Assembly (NCBI GenBank): GCA_920105625.2
Contig: OV050030.1
Coordinates: 352,036,425-352,100,424 of the forward strand
Reading direction: 5' to 3'
From: Clusia tigrina
Taxonomy: Eukaryota > Arthropoda > Insecta > Diptera > Clusiidae
Length of the DNA stretch: 64,000 nucleotides
Translations under genes and position numbers: made by a program
The notes under the pieces: model-generated
The model's input: the letters and a program-made list of their open reading frames with translations, nothing else
Database searches by the model: none
What the model was told of the DNA's origin: nothing
In this document: piece after piece, positions 1 to 11,599 of the stretch
Layout of the letters: every line of letters begins with the position of its first letter
How positions within the stretch are numbered: position 1 is the first letter of the stretch

Positions 1-867
1 AAATGTTGCTACTCTGAACGCTTAAGAATCAACTGTTTTCAGAATAAAACACTTCGTTGCAAGTACCAATAAGATAGAACTTGACCAGGAAACACTAACA
101 AGGTAAAAGCCTTTTGATTCACAATTTTTCTTTAGTAAAAAGTTTCCATTTTAAGGAAAAAATAACGTAGCTCTTTTATTCAACCTTAGTTTTTGCCATT
201 ATTGCCAAATTTTTAATTAAATACATCTTAATGCTATTACCCTCTTGGTGTATCTTGGCTTTGGCTGCTTATATAGAAATTCCCGTTTGTTTTTTAAAAT
301 GCGGCAATTTATAACCAATCAATGTTAGTGGTGAATACTTACAATTATTCAGCGTTGGAAAATTCACAAACAAAAATGGATGAAATAATTTTTATAACTA
401 TGAGCTTGTGTGTAATAAATAAAATTTATTTCTTAAATAAACTTTATTAGCGTATTTATATTTCGAATTAAATAAAATATAACTAAAGTGAAATTATTAG
501 TGAAATAGTGTGGTCTGTTATTTATATTTACGAGAATTCAAAATTGATTCAGATAATATTGCTAAAAGAAGACTAGCAACTAAGGCCTTCGACTCAAAGA
601 GAAAAAGATTTACAAAAGAAGCATTTCGCATGAGGTCGTGACTGTGAGACAAAATTTTTTTATTTTAAAACATGTTTCTTTATCACTCGTCCTTAACACT
701 TCCTATTTATTGTCTAAGGTAGTAAAAAAACAATAATAAAATTTAAAATTTTATCTGCCTCAAGGCGCATTTTAGCTACGTAATAGCTACTTTTGTAATA
801 GGAGTAAAAATGGTGTATAAGTAGTTTATTCACCGAGGCCACTTGTGCTAGCAAACCTCGGTGAAAA
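1..867. other. AT-rich stretch, no gene recognised
   Basis: The stretch is AT-rich with no long open frame that resembles a known family. The minus-strand ORF at 714-998 is low-complexity and overlaps the P-like fragment that follows, so it is treated as chance. Confidence 0.6.
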
Positions 868-1140
868 ATGAGATTCTCGCATACTATTGCAAATCCATTT
901 TGCAATGATTTTTTTGTTGGATTCGGCAAGCTCCGTATCCGCTCATGGGTGAAACATCTAAGTGAAGGTGGGCTAAATAAGCCTTCAAATTCATTCATGG
1001 AAACGCTGAAATCATACGATGCAATTTTTTTGAAATCGAATGAAGAAAAATTATTACTTACTAGTGGATATTTGCAAAAATATTTGACGGAAGCAAAGGA
1101 GATGAAAGCAAATGAAATAGTGAAAAAAATTTATTTTTAG
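868..1140 (+). pseudogene. P-element-like (THAP family) transposase, C-terminal fragment
   Basis: A 90-codon frame carries the block SWVKHLSEGGLNKPSNSFME. The serine-tryptophan...LSEGGL.KPS pattern is typical of the C-terminal region of P-like transposases. The minus-strand fragments at 41,085-41,438 and 58,662-58,895 in this same window carry the matching SWVNHLSEGGLSKS block, which supports a transposon origin. P transposases are about 750 residues long and bind DNA through an N-terminal THAP finger, so this is only the tail. No THAP finger, catalytic core or terminal repeat was found beside it. The alternative is a domesticated THAP-like gene fragment, but nothing here suggests an intact exon. 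Confidence 0.5.
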
Positions 1141-1430
1141 TTGTAGAATGTACTTTAGAATAAGATTACTTAATACAGCAATTCCTGAAAATATCAATGC
1201 ACACAGAAAAAATTCAATAAAAGAACAACGTAATTTAAAAAATTATTTTCATTTTTCACTATCAAATAATTTGAAGAGAAAAATAATAAATTGTCCATTG
1301 TCAAATTTACCCAAATATATTTACTGGAAATTATTAGCCAATAGGAACACAAATATAATCTTACATATGCATTTAAAGAATACTATTGTATTGCATTGAA
1401 TTTTTTCCCCACTGGCCATAAACAAATCAA

Positions 1431-2290
1431 GTTTTCATTCCCCACTGGCCAAGGTGAATTTACTTAAATGGTGAATGCAAGGTAAGGTGAATTTATTTAC
1501 TTTTTTATTGAATTTATTAATTTTTTTTAAATAAATTCACCTTGCTGCAAGGTAAATTGCGTACCTCCGAAATTGTCAAACATAAGCAATGTGCGATTAG
1601 GTACAAGCAAGGTGAATTTACATACACGGTGGCTGCAAGATGAATTTTGTACCTCCGGAAATATCAAACATAAGCAATATGCTATCAAAATAAACGAAAT
1701 TTAGAGGAATGGAGGAATACATAAGAGCTGCATAAAGAGGTACATACTTTATATAAAATACATTTAATAGTTAAATAGACTCATAATTTTTTCATAATGT
1801 ACAAAAATAACAATTAAAAAACTCTTATTCACTCAAATAAAAACTCTATTTGCAATTGTTTGCATATATATTTTGATCGCATTTTTCTATAATTTCAGTT
1901 TTGACAGCTACTGAGGGAAAATTGTTTCAAAAAAATTTGTTCTTGCAGCCACCATGTAAGTAAATTCATCTTGGGTACAGGTCAAAATAAACGAAATTGA
2001 GAGGAATGGAGAAGTACATAAGAGCTGCTTAAAGTGCTGCATAAATTATAAAAAATATATTTAATAGTTAAATATACTCATAACTTCTTTTACTTTTAAC
2101 AACTTCACAAAAATAACAGTTAAAAAACTTATTTACTCAAATCAAAATTCTATTTGCACTTGTTTGCATATTTGTTTTGATCGTATTTTGATATACATTC
2201 AATTTTAACAGCTACAGCGAGAAAATAGGTTTAAAAAATTTGTTCTTGCACGTAAATTCACATTGCCTACTGGCCATAAACCAACCGGTG
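1431..2290. repeat. Local tandem duplication, about 290-bp units
   Basis: Two diverged direct copies lie at about 1,681-1,979 and 1,980-2,268. Both begin with an AAAATAAACGAAATT-like block and end with TTTGTTCTTGCA. Shorter motifs also repeat: CCCCACTGGCC at 1,409 and 1,440, and a GTACCTCCG...AAACATAAGCAAT block near 1,560 and 1,640. No coding was recognised. The array abuts the LTR-like end of the minus-strand Gypsy element. Confidence 0.7.
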
Positions 2291-2577
2291 AGATATGGAA
2301 AAAGCAATATTTTGTTAAGATTTTAATACTATTCTAGTTCCTCCAGCGAAAGCGTGTCTACATTGAACAATGTATTCAGTATTATTTTAATTACTAATTT
2401 GCATCTAAATAGATTTGCCAGCGCTCCCGCTACTGCTGTGTTGATTGGTTAAATCGTAATTGTTTTTCGTTAAGATTCTTCATCTTTATTATTTGTGGCG
2501 TATGTGTGTATACAGTTATAGTGTTGGCTGAGGTCGTTGATTTTCAAAAATTTACATGCCAAATTTTGGTCCTCACA
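2290..2577 (-). repeat. Probable 3' LTR (or part of it) of the adjacent Ty3/Gypsy element
   Basis: Read on the minus strand, the segment starts TGTGAGGACCAAAATTTGGC at 2,577, directly after the integrase-like coding ends. The start closely resembles that of the solo LTR at 22,029 (TGTGAGGAGCAAATTTTAGG). This supports an LTR boundary and a shared lineage. The far end is not defined, and no second LTR was found beyond 6,171. Confidence 0.5.
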
Positions 2578-2679
2578 ACGTTGAATTCGAATTATTTTCT
2601 ATTTTTATCAAATAGTTTTTTATTAAAATTATGAGATTTTATCTAATTTTCTAATGCTATCTCTTTATCTTTTATCCAA

Positions 2680-3540
2680 TTATCTTCTGTTGTTTTAGAT
2701 TTTAGTTCACTTGGTAAAATCGTTACAACTGTGCCATACAACAAATATCTCGGTGCTAAGCCAGTAACTGAGAGTTCGGTAGCATTGTATTTATTGACAC
2801 ATTGCTATTCTAGCCCAAGCTATTTGTTTGTTTTTCAGATTTATTTTACATCTGATTTTGTTTACCAGAGTTTCATTAAGCCTTTCATTTAATCCATTTG
2901 AGAACGGTGCATTTACTGCTGTATATAACATTGGTATTGATTGCTCATTAAAAAATTTATATTATTCTTTCGAGTTTATTCCAGGCAATTGGTCGGTAAG
3001 TAACAAACCAATATGCACTGTTTCTTATATATCAGTAACAAGTTTTACAAAATCGTTTGCACTCTGGGTTTTGAATGTTAAAATAAATGCGTATCTAGTG
3101 AAATGGATAGAAGATGTAGATATTTCTTTTTTGTTCTTGAAACTCCAAAACCTCCAATGGTATCTATAGAAATCATTTCGAAAGGTTTTGTGGCTGGACC
3201 TAAATGTGACATAAGGCCAACTTTGTTGTGTCCTGTAGATTTATTTTTAATGCAACTAGCACAGTTTATACAAATCTTCTTAATGTTTTTTGTCAGATTT
3301 TTCGGGGTGTATAGTGGACTAATCTTTGTTTGTAATTGTTTAATGCCAATGTGGCACAAGTGCTCTTGTATATTTTTTATAAGTTTAATACAAAATTCTT
3401 CCGATAGAATAATTTTTCTCCTTTTATTACTATTTTTTAAAATATACCTTATGTTTCTCGATTTAATTGACTCTTTTGTTATGTACTTGTTAATTTTTTT
3501 CCTGGTCTCTCCAGATTTCTTTTAGTTTTATTAAATTCAC
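2680..3540 (-). pseudogene. Gypsy integrase remnant
   Basis: The frame at 3,078-3,359 shows a CINCASC zinc-binding pair followed by the start of the core domain (DTIGGFG, the first catalytic aspartate region). Further along the minus strand, broken frames near 2,700-2,830 read like the integrase tail: a WARIAMCQ block and a VTGLAPRYLLYG-like block. Integrase inserts the element cDNA into the chromosome. Here the core is split over several frames and the later catalytic residues could not be followed. It lies between RNase H and the LTR, as expected. Confidence 0.7.
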
Positions 3541-3549
3541 TATTTTTAG

Positions 3550-4095
3550 TTTTTCTTCTTTATTTTTTTTCTGGGTCCAATACTGGGTTTCTGCTTAGGC
3601 AGTCTGCTCCCAAATAATTTTTTCCTGGGGCATATTTTATTTTAAAATCATATTGAGATAGATAATGTGTCAAATCACCCAGCTCTTCCTCAGTTCTTGA
3701 CTTCAAATTCATGTTTCGAGTGGTTATGGTCTGAATAAATTGTAAATGATTTACCTATTAGGCAATATTGTCAATATCTTATTGCTTCTTTGATGGCCAA
3801 GCGTTCTAAATATATAGATTTTTCTCTCTTTGCCGTTGGGTTGTGTCTGCTTCAAAACTGCACCCACCCCTTCCAGCGATGCATCTGTGTAAATATTTAT
3901 CGGTAATTCTTGGTCAAAAATTTCTGGAACTGGTTGTGAACATAATAAGTATCTTATCTTTTCAAATGATTTTTGACAGTGTTCAGACTAAATAAATTTC
4001 TGATTTTTCCTCAGTAGTTTTTGGATTGGATCTAGAATTATTTTAGTATGTTCCCAGAAATTGCCTTATATCTTTCTGGGTTTTTGGAACTGGAA
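3550..4095 (-). pseudogene. Gypsy RNase H remnant
   Basis: The minus strand encodes an INIYTDASLEGVGAVLKQ block near 3,895-3,845, which is the first catalytic motif of Ty3/Gypsy RNase H. Towards integrase it is followed by a DFKIKYAPGKNYLGADCLSR block, the usual RNase H-integrase linker. A frameshift splits the middle. The domain removes RNA from the RNA-DNA hybrid during reverse transcription. Confidence 0.7.
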
Positions 4096-4099
4096 AACT

Positions 4100-4811
4100 T
4101 CAAATCAAAATTAAGTTGTCCTTTACTGGCCTGAATGAATTATTCTGAATTATATGACCGAGGTATTTTACCATGTCTGATTCAAAGGTACGTTTTCTGA
4201 ATTTTAACCTGAAGCCTTCTTTTTTTATTGCTTCCAGAAATTTTGTTAAATGGTCAATGTTCAAAACGGACTTTGCAAATAAAATAATGTCATCTATATA
4301 ATTAACTGCAAAATCTCTAAGTTTGTATTTCCTTAATATGTTACTTAGCATTCTTTGAAATATTGCTGGTGGCATTTTAAATCCAAAAGGCAGTCCATTG
4401 GAAATTACCTTCTTGTGTAACAAAATCTGTATTTTTTCTATCTTCAATACGTAGAGAGATTGACCAAAAAGGAGAGTTTATATCTAGTATTGAAAAAAAT
4501 TTGGAATTTTTTGTTTTTATCACCAGGTCCTCAATGAGTGGAAATGGTTAAGCTTGAGGTACTACAATCTTATTTAGATCCCTGAAATCTATACATAGTC
4601 TGGATTTTTTATTGTCTTCTTTTTTAAATGCCAAAGTCACTGGCGCAGCAAATGGACTGTATGATTTTTCTATAAGGTTGTTATCCAATAATTTTGCTAT
4701 TTGCTCTTCAATCTCTCTGCATCTGTAAGGCCTCTTGCTACAATATTTGTCCACTAATAGGTCTATTCCTCTTTCATATTCCTTAACTGTGCTCATACTT
4801 ATCTTTTGCAA
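4100..4811 (-). pseudogene. Gypsy reverse transcriptase remnant
   Basis: Two frames cover the fingers and palm. 4,548-4,811 has the IIEKSYSPFAAPVTLAFKK-like region (here NLIEKSYSPFAAP) and CIDFRDLNKI. 4,100-4,447 has LPFGFKMPPAIFQRML and the catalytic YIDDIILF box, then KYLGHII. These are the standard Ty3/Gypsy RT motifs in the right order. The two blocks are about 100 bp apart and out of frame, so a frameshift separates them although the YIDD box is intact. Length is near normal once both parts are counted. Confidence 0.85.
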
Positions 4812-5138
4812 AAGTTTTTTTATTTTCCGATTTCTGAGATTGACCTAAATGATTTATTCTTATTTCAAAATTCTTTTCTTCTACATGCTCTTGAAAGTCT
4901 ATTACATATTTTTCGTAGAAGTCACCTTTAGTTTTAATATATGCCAATGGAGCAACTGTTTTTTTATTGTTGGAAATTTCCTCTATTTCTTCATTATTTT
5001 TGTTAAAGAAAACCTTATTTTTCTCTTGATAAAAAGTATCTCTCTTAAATACTTTTAAGTTATCATCTTAAATTAATCTGAATATAATTATAATATCTAG
5101 TCAGATTAAATATTCATATTGAAAGTTTTTCTCATCTA

Positions 5139-5336
5139 TTATGTACACATCAAGTTTTTTTCCATTTCAAAGAATTTTACTTTCAGAGTTGTCAAACTAT
5201 TTATTTTCTTTACACCATTAATTGTTATTAAATTATTCTGATTTGAAATATTTGCTGTATTGTTTCTTAAGTTTAATAATTTTGGGTTTATTAAGGAAAC
5301 ATAAGATCCTGAATCATATACTCCAAATACTCTCAT
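5139..5336 (-). pseudogene. Gypsy aspartic protease fragment
   Basis: A 65-codon frame begins MRVFGVYDSGSYVSLINPKL. DSGS followed by a hydrophobic stretch is the active-site motif of retroelement aspartic proteases (D-S/T-G). The flap region and the second half are missing or out of frame. It sits between gag and RT as expected. Confidence 0.6.
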
Positions 5337-5777
5337 TATGGTTTTTTTTTATCGGTGCTAATTAATTCGGCTTCAATCACTGAATTATTAACATTTCTAA
5401 TTTGATTTCTTTTTTCTTTATGACTTTCATTTGTTTTAAAGAAGCATACTGATTCAGGGTGATAGTAATTTTTTTATTTAGTCCATCACAAACTGCTCAG
5501 GTTTTCTTATCTTCAACCTTTTTTTATAGTCAGACTTTGTATAATTGTTAATTCCATAACCTTTTCTATTTCCAAGTGTTGAATAAATCTTTTGTTTCCA
5601 GTATTTCTTCTCTGTTTATTCCGTCAGAAATATAATCTGTTAAACCAGCTTCAATTATGTCAATCAATGTTCCTTGATCTATTGAGCTTCTAACTTCAAG
5701 CATAAGTTTTTCTTTCTTTAGTGCGTATACTAATAGAGAACCAGTTTTTACCTGAATGATAATGCATATATACTACT

Positions 5778-6171
5778 TTACCAGCTTTTGTTAGCATATG
5801 TAGTGCAAAAATTTTCTTTCCAGTCATCACGCTTATAATTTAAAGTATATTTTATCATCATAGCACTGTGCCAGTCTAAGCAGGATTCTTCCAGAAAAAC
5901 TTTAAAAATTGAAATTTTTTCTTCATTTCTTTTAATCTCTAATCTCTCACATTCTTTTACAAAAACCTTTAACCACTCATGAGCATTACCTTTTCCGCAA
6001 AATTTTTCCATCACAAATTTTTCTTGGTGGTTCATTACTTTTTTGATTGTGATTTAACATCTCAAAAGCCTTTGCCATTTGGTCTGCTATTGAATTTTCT
6101 GACATGCATACATTATTTTCATTTTTGTTCTCCAAAGTAATCTTTTCTATGTATACACCTCCAAACACCAC
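5778..6171 (-). pseudogene. Gypsy gag (capsid) remnant
   Basis: Overlapping frames at 5,986-6,171 and 5,778-6,035 together resemble the capsid of one group of insect Gypsy elements: a GNAHEWLKVFVKECERLEI block, then FLEESCLDWHSAMM and a WKENFCTTYANKSW block. The second frame takes over where the first ends, implying one frameshift near 6,000. Gag proteins assemble the particle that encloses element RNA. No start signal or 5' LTR is visible upstream. Confidence 0.65.
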
Positions 6172-6369
6172 ATTTCCATCATTATCTCAGTCATCTTAAA
6201 CCAAACATTTCTTGTTTGTTGTCTTTTTTTAATGTATGTTAATATTTGCATGAACTGCAGAACTTATAATACTAAACTGTTGTGTTACAGGTTGCAATTC
6301 TTTTGGTACATCATAGCTTTCACCATCTTCAGTGGAAATTGAAATTATGCAATTCAAATTCACAAACAG

Positions 6370-6961
6370 CTGAAAAGGTCTGTGATAACTACTTCAGATT
6401 CTCGCGCATGCACCCCTTCATCCGAACCAGTATGCATTTAAGGCAGGCAGATCTACTGAAACTGATCTGTATTAGCTGGCGGAAACACCCCAGCAAGCCC
6501 TCGAAGATAAGAAGGTGGCGCTAGAGGTTTTCTTGAATATCGAAGTAGCCTTTGAGAACATCTCACACGGGGCAGTGAGTAGGGCTCTTGTTTGTAAGGG
6601 TCAAATGCTAAAAACCAGAACAGCCGAAGTATCCCTCACCTCAACAAGCACAGTGGTCAATACTCTTCGAGGATGTCCGCATGGTGGAATAACATCTCTC
6701 TTGCTATGGTGCCTTATTGTGGACAAACTTCTCTGGGAACCGACAAACCTGGCTCTTTGCTGTCAGGGATACGCTGACGACAGAGCCATTACATGCAGGG
6801 GTAAATTCGAGAGAGCACTATGTGACCTACTTCAATGTGGTTTAAGAATTACAGGTGATTGGTGTAACACGATGCGGCTTAAGATATGCTCAAGTAAAAC
6901 TACTGTTGTTCTTTTCACGATGAAATATAACCTCAAAAACTTTAAACTAAATCGGAAATAA
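6370..6961 (+). pseudogene. LOA/R1-like LINE reverse transcriptase fragment
   Basis: A 148-codon frame (6,515-6,961) shows palm motifs of a non-LTR RT: VFLNIEVAFENISH (motif A region, with the usual catalytic aspartate read as N), GCPHGGITSLLLWCLIVD (motif B) and GYADDRAIT (catalytic YADD). Just upstream, at 6,400-6,524, another frame carries the fingers region. The copy is 5'- and 3'-truncated and frameshifted. Its wording is close to, but not the same as, the LOA-like element at 31.4-36.5 kb. It meets the Gypsy remnant on the left and a MITE-like repeat on the right. Confidence 0.75.
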
Positions 6962-7034
6962 AGTTTCTAAGTGTTATACTAAATGGAGTATTATACTTAT
7001 GGAGTCTCACATTAATAGTTGACTGTTGAAACTT

Positions 7035-7292
7035 TCAAAAGTCCAACGATTTTGTTGTTTCTTTTGGCAATTTTGCTTGAATCTTTTTCTTTTTTTTCCG
7101 GGGGAAAAAAGAGCTGACGAGACCTTTTTTAAATTTGTGGAGAAAAATTATTTTGTAGCACTTGGCGTCTAATTTCATATAGAGCTGACGAGAGTCGGAC
7201 TGCGGCATCGCAATTTTAAATATTGTTTGGGGTTTTGGAACTTTGTTGTGGATTTTTATTATGTTTGCCATCGCCGTGATATTCAGACCCAC
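7035..7292. repeat. Dispersed repeat related to the MITE at 39.5-40.2 kb
   Basis: Blocks such as TTTGTTGTTTCTTTTGGCAA, a run of T then GGGG, ACCTTTTTTAAATTT, TTTTGTAGCACTTGG and AGTCGGACTGCGGC recur in the same order at 39,735-40,165. The frame on the minus strand (7,035-7,292) resembles the minus-strand frame at 39,919-40,149, which reflects repeat homology and not a conserved protein. It separates the plus-strand LINE fragment from the minus-strand LINE fragment. Confidence 0.6.
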
Positions 7293-7772
7293 GCCGATAA
7301 ATACTACCTTAGCTTGCCTTCAACGGCCTGGTATATGCCCTAGTGCCAGACTGCTACTTATGATTTTTATTAAGGATTGGAAGATGAGATCGATCCCCTT
7401 TTGTAGCAGGGTTGGAAAGATTCCATCCACTCATGGCGACTTGAATGGTTTTAAGCTGTTGATGGCTCATTTTAGCCGGTCACCGGTACATACGGATTTT
7501 GCTGCAGCCCAGTCCCATTTTCTGAATCTGTGTACTGTGCCAGCACTACCCATGTACCCATAGCCACCTAAAAGTTAGCGGTGAGATGGTGTGTTTGCTA
7601 GAGCTTTGTGCAGCCGGCTAGCTTCCGGAGTTTCAGTGATACCCTCAAAATATTTTCTAAAACTTATACGTTTCCTCTACTTCTAATTACTTTCTCTCAA
7701 GTTCCCCACTATCTAATACCTGTTCCCCAGTCATTGTCACAAAAGTGGGTTTATTGCCCACATTAAAGATTT

Positions 7773-8150
7773 CTAGTTTACTACTATGCACTCACCTCTG
7801 GTGTTGCTATTGGAACTACTCCAAAGTTCGTTGTACACATTTTCGTCACATGCAATCAGCAGTAGCTGTCTTTTGGAGTTGCAGTACTTCACTAGGTAAA
7901 TAACTGCTTCCGGAGGAGCACAGGGTTCATCAGCTGGGAAGTATGCTGATGCCACCACCAGTTCCTTCGCTGTTCCATTGACGTATACAGATACCGGTGG
8001 AGAGGTTAAGTCTCCAGAGAGGTATTCTGAAATACATATAAAGTTAGAGGTACTTAGTAGAATGATACAAGTACTAGGGCAAGTGGATAGAATATCATAC
8101 GTTACATTCCTCCTAATGTATGGGTTCGTCCTCCTACGTCAGAGTTTAGT
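7773..8150 (-). pseudogene. LINE APE-type endonuclease remnant
   Basis: The frame at 7,773-7,958 reads MVASAYFPADEPCAPPEAV and later LLIACDENVYNELWSSSNSN. VASAYFPAD and the GCDANAHHXLWGSS-type block (here ACDENVYNELWSS) are standard endonuclease motifs of R1/LOA/I-like LINEs. The enzyme nicks target DNA to start reverse transcription. Both blocks carry substitutions and the rest is out of frame. Confidence 0.7.
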
Positions 8151-8245
8151 ATTCTTCTGATGCCAATAGACGTACAGCTGGCCTCCAGCTGTATCGGGGT
8201 TAGACCTTCGTCATCATCCTCACGTTCGTGAGGTAGAAGACTGAT

Positions 8246-8936
8246 TTATTCGGTGACATTAGCCACCGCACTCTCATCAGCCACCTTGGTTACGATATCC
8301 TCAGTTATGCCTGGGTATACTGGCACAGCAGAAGCACTTATTGTTGTCGTTGCTGCCCTGCTAATTCTAGGTTTTTGCAGGTGTGCAGGCACACGACGAA
8401 GCCTGTAGTGCAGAAAGCTGGCGCGCTTCTTTATAGCTTCCAGGGATCTGTCGTCGCACGCTCTCGTCAGCAGCTTGCCGTTCTTTTCTTCCTTATTCTT
8501 GAATATCCACAGCAAGATATGGAGTCTCCCGTTCTGAGCCACAAAAATATCTAAGAGCGAGCTTCTCTGCAACCTTGGGCAAGAAGACCGTCACCCACCT
8601 ATGGTATCTACCTGGTGGGTTGTCACCCAGACACATCGTCAGGTGCACTCCCTCGCAGCCAGGTATTTTAGGGAATATTCCCTGCAGCCACTTCGCAGTT
8701 TCTTTATCGATGTAATCCACCAGTATATGTACTGGGCGGAGGTATATTCCTTCGTAGGCAATCGTTCTTTTCCACACCTTCGGTAAAGCGTCCACTTCTG
8801 CTTCCACAGTTGCACCGAGTTGTTCTCGTGTATGGACCTGCTCGGGAAACGCCATGGGTAGGGCAGCCATTCTGATGGCCCTAGCGGGACTAGCATAGCC
8901 GGCCCCGGACGCATCATTTTCCTTGCGGTACCGCAT
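8246..8936 (-). pseudogene. LINE ORF1 remnant (two frames)
   Basis: The 147-codon frame at 8,493-8,936 and the 108-codon frame at 8,246-8,572 are adjacent minus-strand pieces of the reading region between the 5' UTR and the endonuclease. The block YHRWVTVFLPKVAEKLALRY followed by SERETPYLAVDIQE resembles the nucleic-acid-binding ORF1 of R1/LOA-type LINEs by position and composition. No CCHC knuckle was seen. Assignment rests mainly on context. Confidence 0.5.
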
Positions 8937-9699
8937 GTGGTCTTATTGATGTCACGAAACTGTAACGTGCCCGAAGGTAGAAGAGGGGCTGGGCTTCCTG
9001 TATAACCGCTGTTTCTGGTTAGCCCACTTGTCCAGACCTGTACTTGTGGATGCCGTTGGTGTAGCTGTGGATCCTACTACTGTGGATATATACTACTGCC
9101 CCTGGCAGCGGCTCTTTTCCCTTTCGGTCCAATTTTTTTCCCCTATGGACCCCGTCGGAACGTGTCCTTGTTTCCGTTAGTATTTTTGGTTCATTATCAC
9201 TTGGCGGTCGGTATCTTGAAGGCATTCCTCCACCGGGTGGCCAGATGTGATTCGGTGTAAATTCCCGCTAGTTTTTTTAATGTTTGTGTTGTTAGTTTTT
9301 TGTCCATATGTTCCCACGAGTGTGGGGGTTAGTAGGTCCGCCGTGTCATTGCCCCCGGTAACACGGTAAGATCACAATACTGACTGAGGCCAGATACCAG
9401 TGTTAAGACAGCCGGTTACACCTGACTGCCGACCAACCAATGGGCACGGGTCGCACGACACCCTGCAGTAGGGGAGGTATTTATGGACTCCACAGTTTAG
9501 TTGTGTTCTGTTTAATGGCAGGGTTACCTCTGGCAGGGTGTTATTCTTCATCACGCACAACGGTCTTCATGGGATAGAGGCTAAGGCTTCTTGAATAAAA
9601 CTATAATCGCTTATCTCCATTCTGTGGCTACTCACTCACTCAAATCCTGTGTAACTTTTACTAGACTGAGAGTTTGGAATTTGTATCCCGTTCTCCGGA

Positions 9700-10280
9700 C
9701 TAAACTAAGCCAGCACCCAGCAAATTCCCACTCCTACTCTGACGCCTTTTAACACTAAGAATTCCGCGATTCGTCTGCCTTTTTCAGTGCTGACTGAATC
9801 CGTACTCCATTGATATAAATCACAGAAGGAGCTAGACAAGGTGGAGAATAGAGGGAGCTGCACACTGGTCACTACGCCGAACGAGGGATTCTTCCATGTC
9901 AATTACACATAAATATAAGTGTACAAATATCACCTAGAAAAATTGTAAAAGCTACTTTCGGATAGAGTTTAGTAAACCACGGCCGTATTTCAGGAGACAA
10001 AGAACTGATTATAAGTATGAATGAATTGTTGTTTAGGTTAAGTCTTTGCTAAAATATGCATTAACATAACTGTAATCCACCCTTTAAACAAATACAAACG
10101 GAAGAAGGTTCGTTGCAATTGTTAATACTTTTATTACCGTTTGGTCGTCATTTATTGGCATCATTTCTTTTAGAATTTGTGAATCTACCTTTATTCTCGA
10201 TTATCTCGATTCTGCATTAGTATTTATAAAACCCTTTTTATAAATTATATCAGTATTGTAGTCTCCTAAATCTAATCCGC
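9700..10280. other. No gene recognised
   Basis: The part up to about 9,960 may be the outermost 5' end of the minus-strand LINE. The remainder is AT-rich and shows no recognisable motif. Confidence 0.5.
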
Positions 10281-11370
10281 TTTTTAGTTAGTTTGGAAAA
10301 TGGGTTTAATGAGAAAATAAAGAAAATTACTGACTATGGTCTATATACTCGTATACTATAAATTTCCGTCAGTCAAGATATGGTTTAAAAAAATATATTC
10401 CCCAATGTATTGCTTGTAATTCTATTTCAATAAAAGGATTTTTATTTTTCATATCGTATCAATGATTTACTCGCGAATGAAATTGGTAAATCATTTTCTA
10501 GTTCTCCCTGTGAAAGTATTCATCCTAAAGCGAAATCAGGTGCATCTTTTGTTAATATAAACATTTTATTGAAATCTGGATATTTAAGTATTGGGGGGCT
10601 AATTAATTTACTTTTCAAGTCTTGGAAGGTATTCTAGCATTCACCAAATAATTGGCGTACCTCAAATTAACAGGCAATTCAGATATTTTGCTATATCGGC
10701 AAAGTTTTTAAATCCTCTGTAATAGTTGCAGAAAGCCACAAATACCCTTATTTCATCTGCGCTTTTGTGAACTGGATATATTTCAATTACCTTGAATTTT
10801 GAAGAGTCTGTTTTAACTCCTTCTAATCGAATGTCCTAAGTAGACTATCTCTGATTTTAGAAAACAACACTTACTTGCATTCAACATCAGACTGCATTGT
10901 TTTAGTCTTTCAAACACAATTATCAAATTATCATTATGGTGCTTTAAACTACCACCATAAACAGTTATGTCATCTACATACAAAAATGCGTGTAATTGTA
11001 AACCACTTAAAGCAATTGTCAGCATGCGCTGGAAACTGTTAGATGAAACTTTCAGTCCGAAAGACAATCGTTAGAATTGGAAATGATCACTCTCAGTCGA
11101 AAACGCTGTTAAATGTCTCGAGCCTTTCTCTAATGGCATTTGGTGAAATGAACTATCCAATATTGAAAAATATTTAGCTCATCCCAATTAAACCAATACA
11201 CCCTCAATTCTTGTAAGCGGCAACATCATTAACAATCTTTGTATTGAGCCTGATGAAATCCGCCACTTCTTTGATCCATCACCACTATTTTTATGAACTA
11301 ATAATAATGGTGAATTATAAGAACTCACTGATGGTGCAATGATGTCACCAGAAAGAAGACCTTGTGACGA
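10280..11370 (-). pseudogene. Second Ty3/Gypsy element: RT and RNase H remnant
   Basis: The frame at 10,813-11,067 has FGLKVSSNSFQRMLTIALSG, then AFLYVDDITVYGGS with the catalytic YVDD, and YLGHSI. These are classic RT palm motifs of the mdg1/412/mdg3-like Gypsy group. Upstream on the minus strand (11,100-11,360) broken frames carry the fingers region (YSPLLLVHKN and a CR-like RISSGS block). Downstream, to about 10,280, further broken frames carry a VFVAFCNYYRGF-like thumb. The copy is a different lineage from the element at 2.6-6.2 kb. Confidence 0.75.
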
Positions 11371-11599
11371 TACAGGGTCTTTTTGATTCTAAGGCTGAGG
11401 TATACTCAGCAGCTTACCAGGGTTCGTTACTAAGATATCTCTTTTGTGTAAATTATTTAATTTTATTTATTTATAATCTTTATTACAAAACTTTTAAGAC
11501 AAGAAAATTGTACACATTTCAAAGACGTCGGGGTGTTGGCCCGCTCAGGTCTTGCTGCTTTTATAGGTTCCCATGCGCCCGCCTACCAGCACAACTTTC

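Larger units (their letters stand above)
2578..6171 (-). mobile_element. Degraded Ty3/Gypsy LTR retrotransposon
   Basis: On the minus strand the order is gag (6,171-5,778), a weak zinc-knuckle-like stretch (about 5,530-5,440), protease (5,336-5,139), RT (4,811-4,100), RNase H (about 4,090-3,550) and integrase (about 3,540-2,680). That order, with integrase after RNase H, is the Ty3/Gypsy arrangement. Coding is broken by stops and frameshifts between every domain, so the copy is dead. The 3' side ends at an LTR-like start at 2,577. The 5' LTR is missing; unrelated LINE sequence begins by about 6,370. Domain entries follow separately. Confidence 0.85.
7293..9700 (-). mobile_element. Minus-strand LOA/R1-like LINE, 5' part
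   Basis: Read on the minus strand: 5' UTR (about 9,590-9,380), ORF1 remnants (8,936-8,246), endonuclease remnants (about 8,150-7,773) and the first part of the RT (7,563-7,293), where it stops at the dispersed repeat. The 5' UTR resembles that of the plus-strand LOA-like LINE at 31.47-31.70 kb: both contain an AAGACCGTT.GTGCGTGA block, a CCCTGCCA block and a TGCAGGGTG or CCAGGGTG block in the same order. The rest of the RT is not present here. Confidence 0.7.

Noticed and set aside
1148..1399. 83-codon frame after the P-like fragment
   Set aside because: Composition is Asn/Lys/Ile-rich as expected from AT-rich DNA; no motif.
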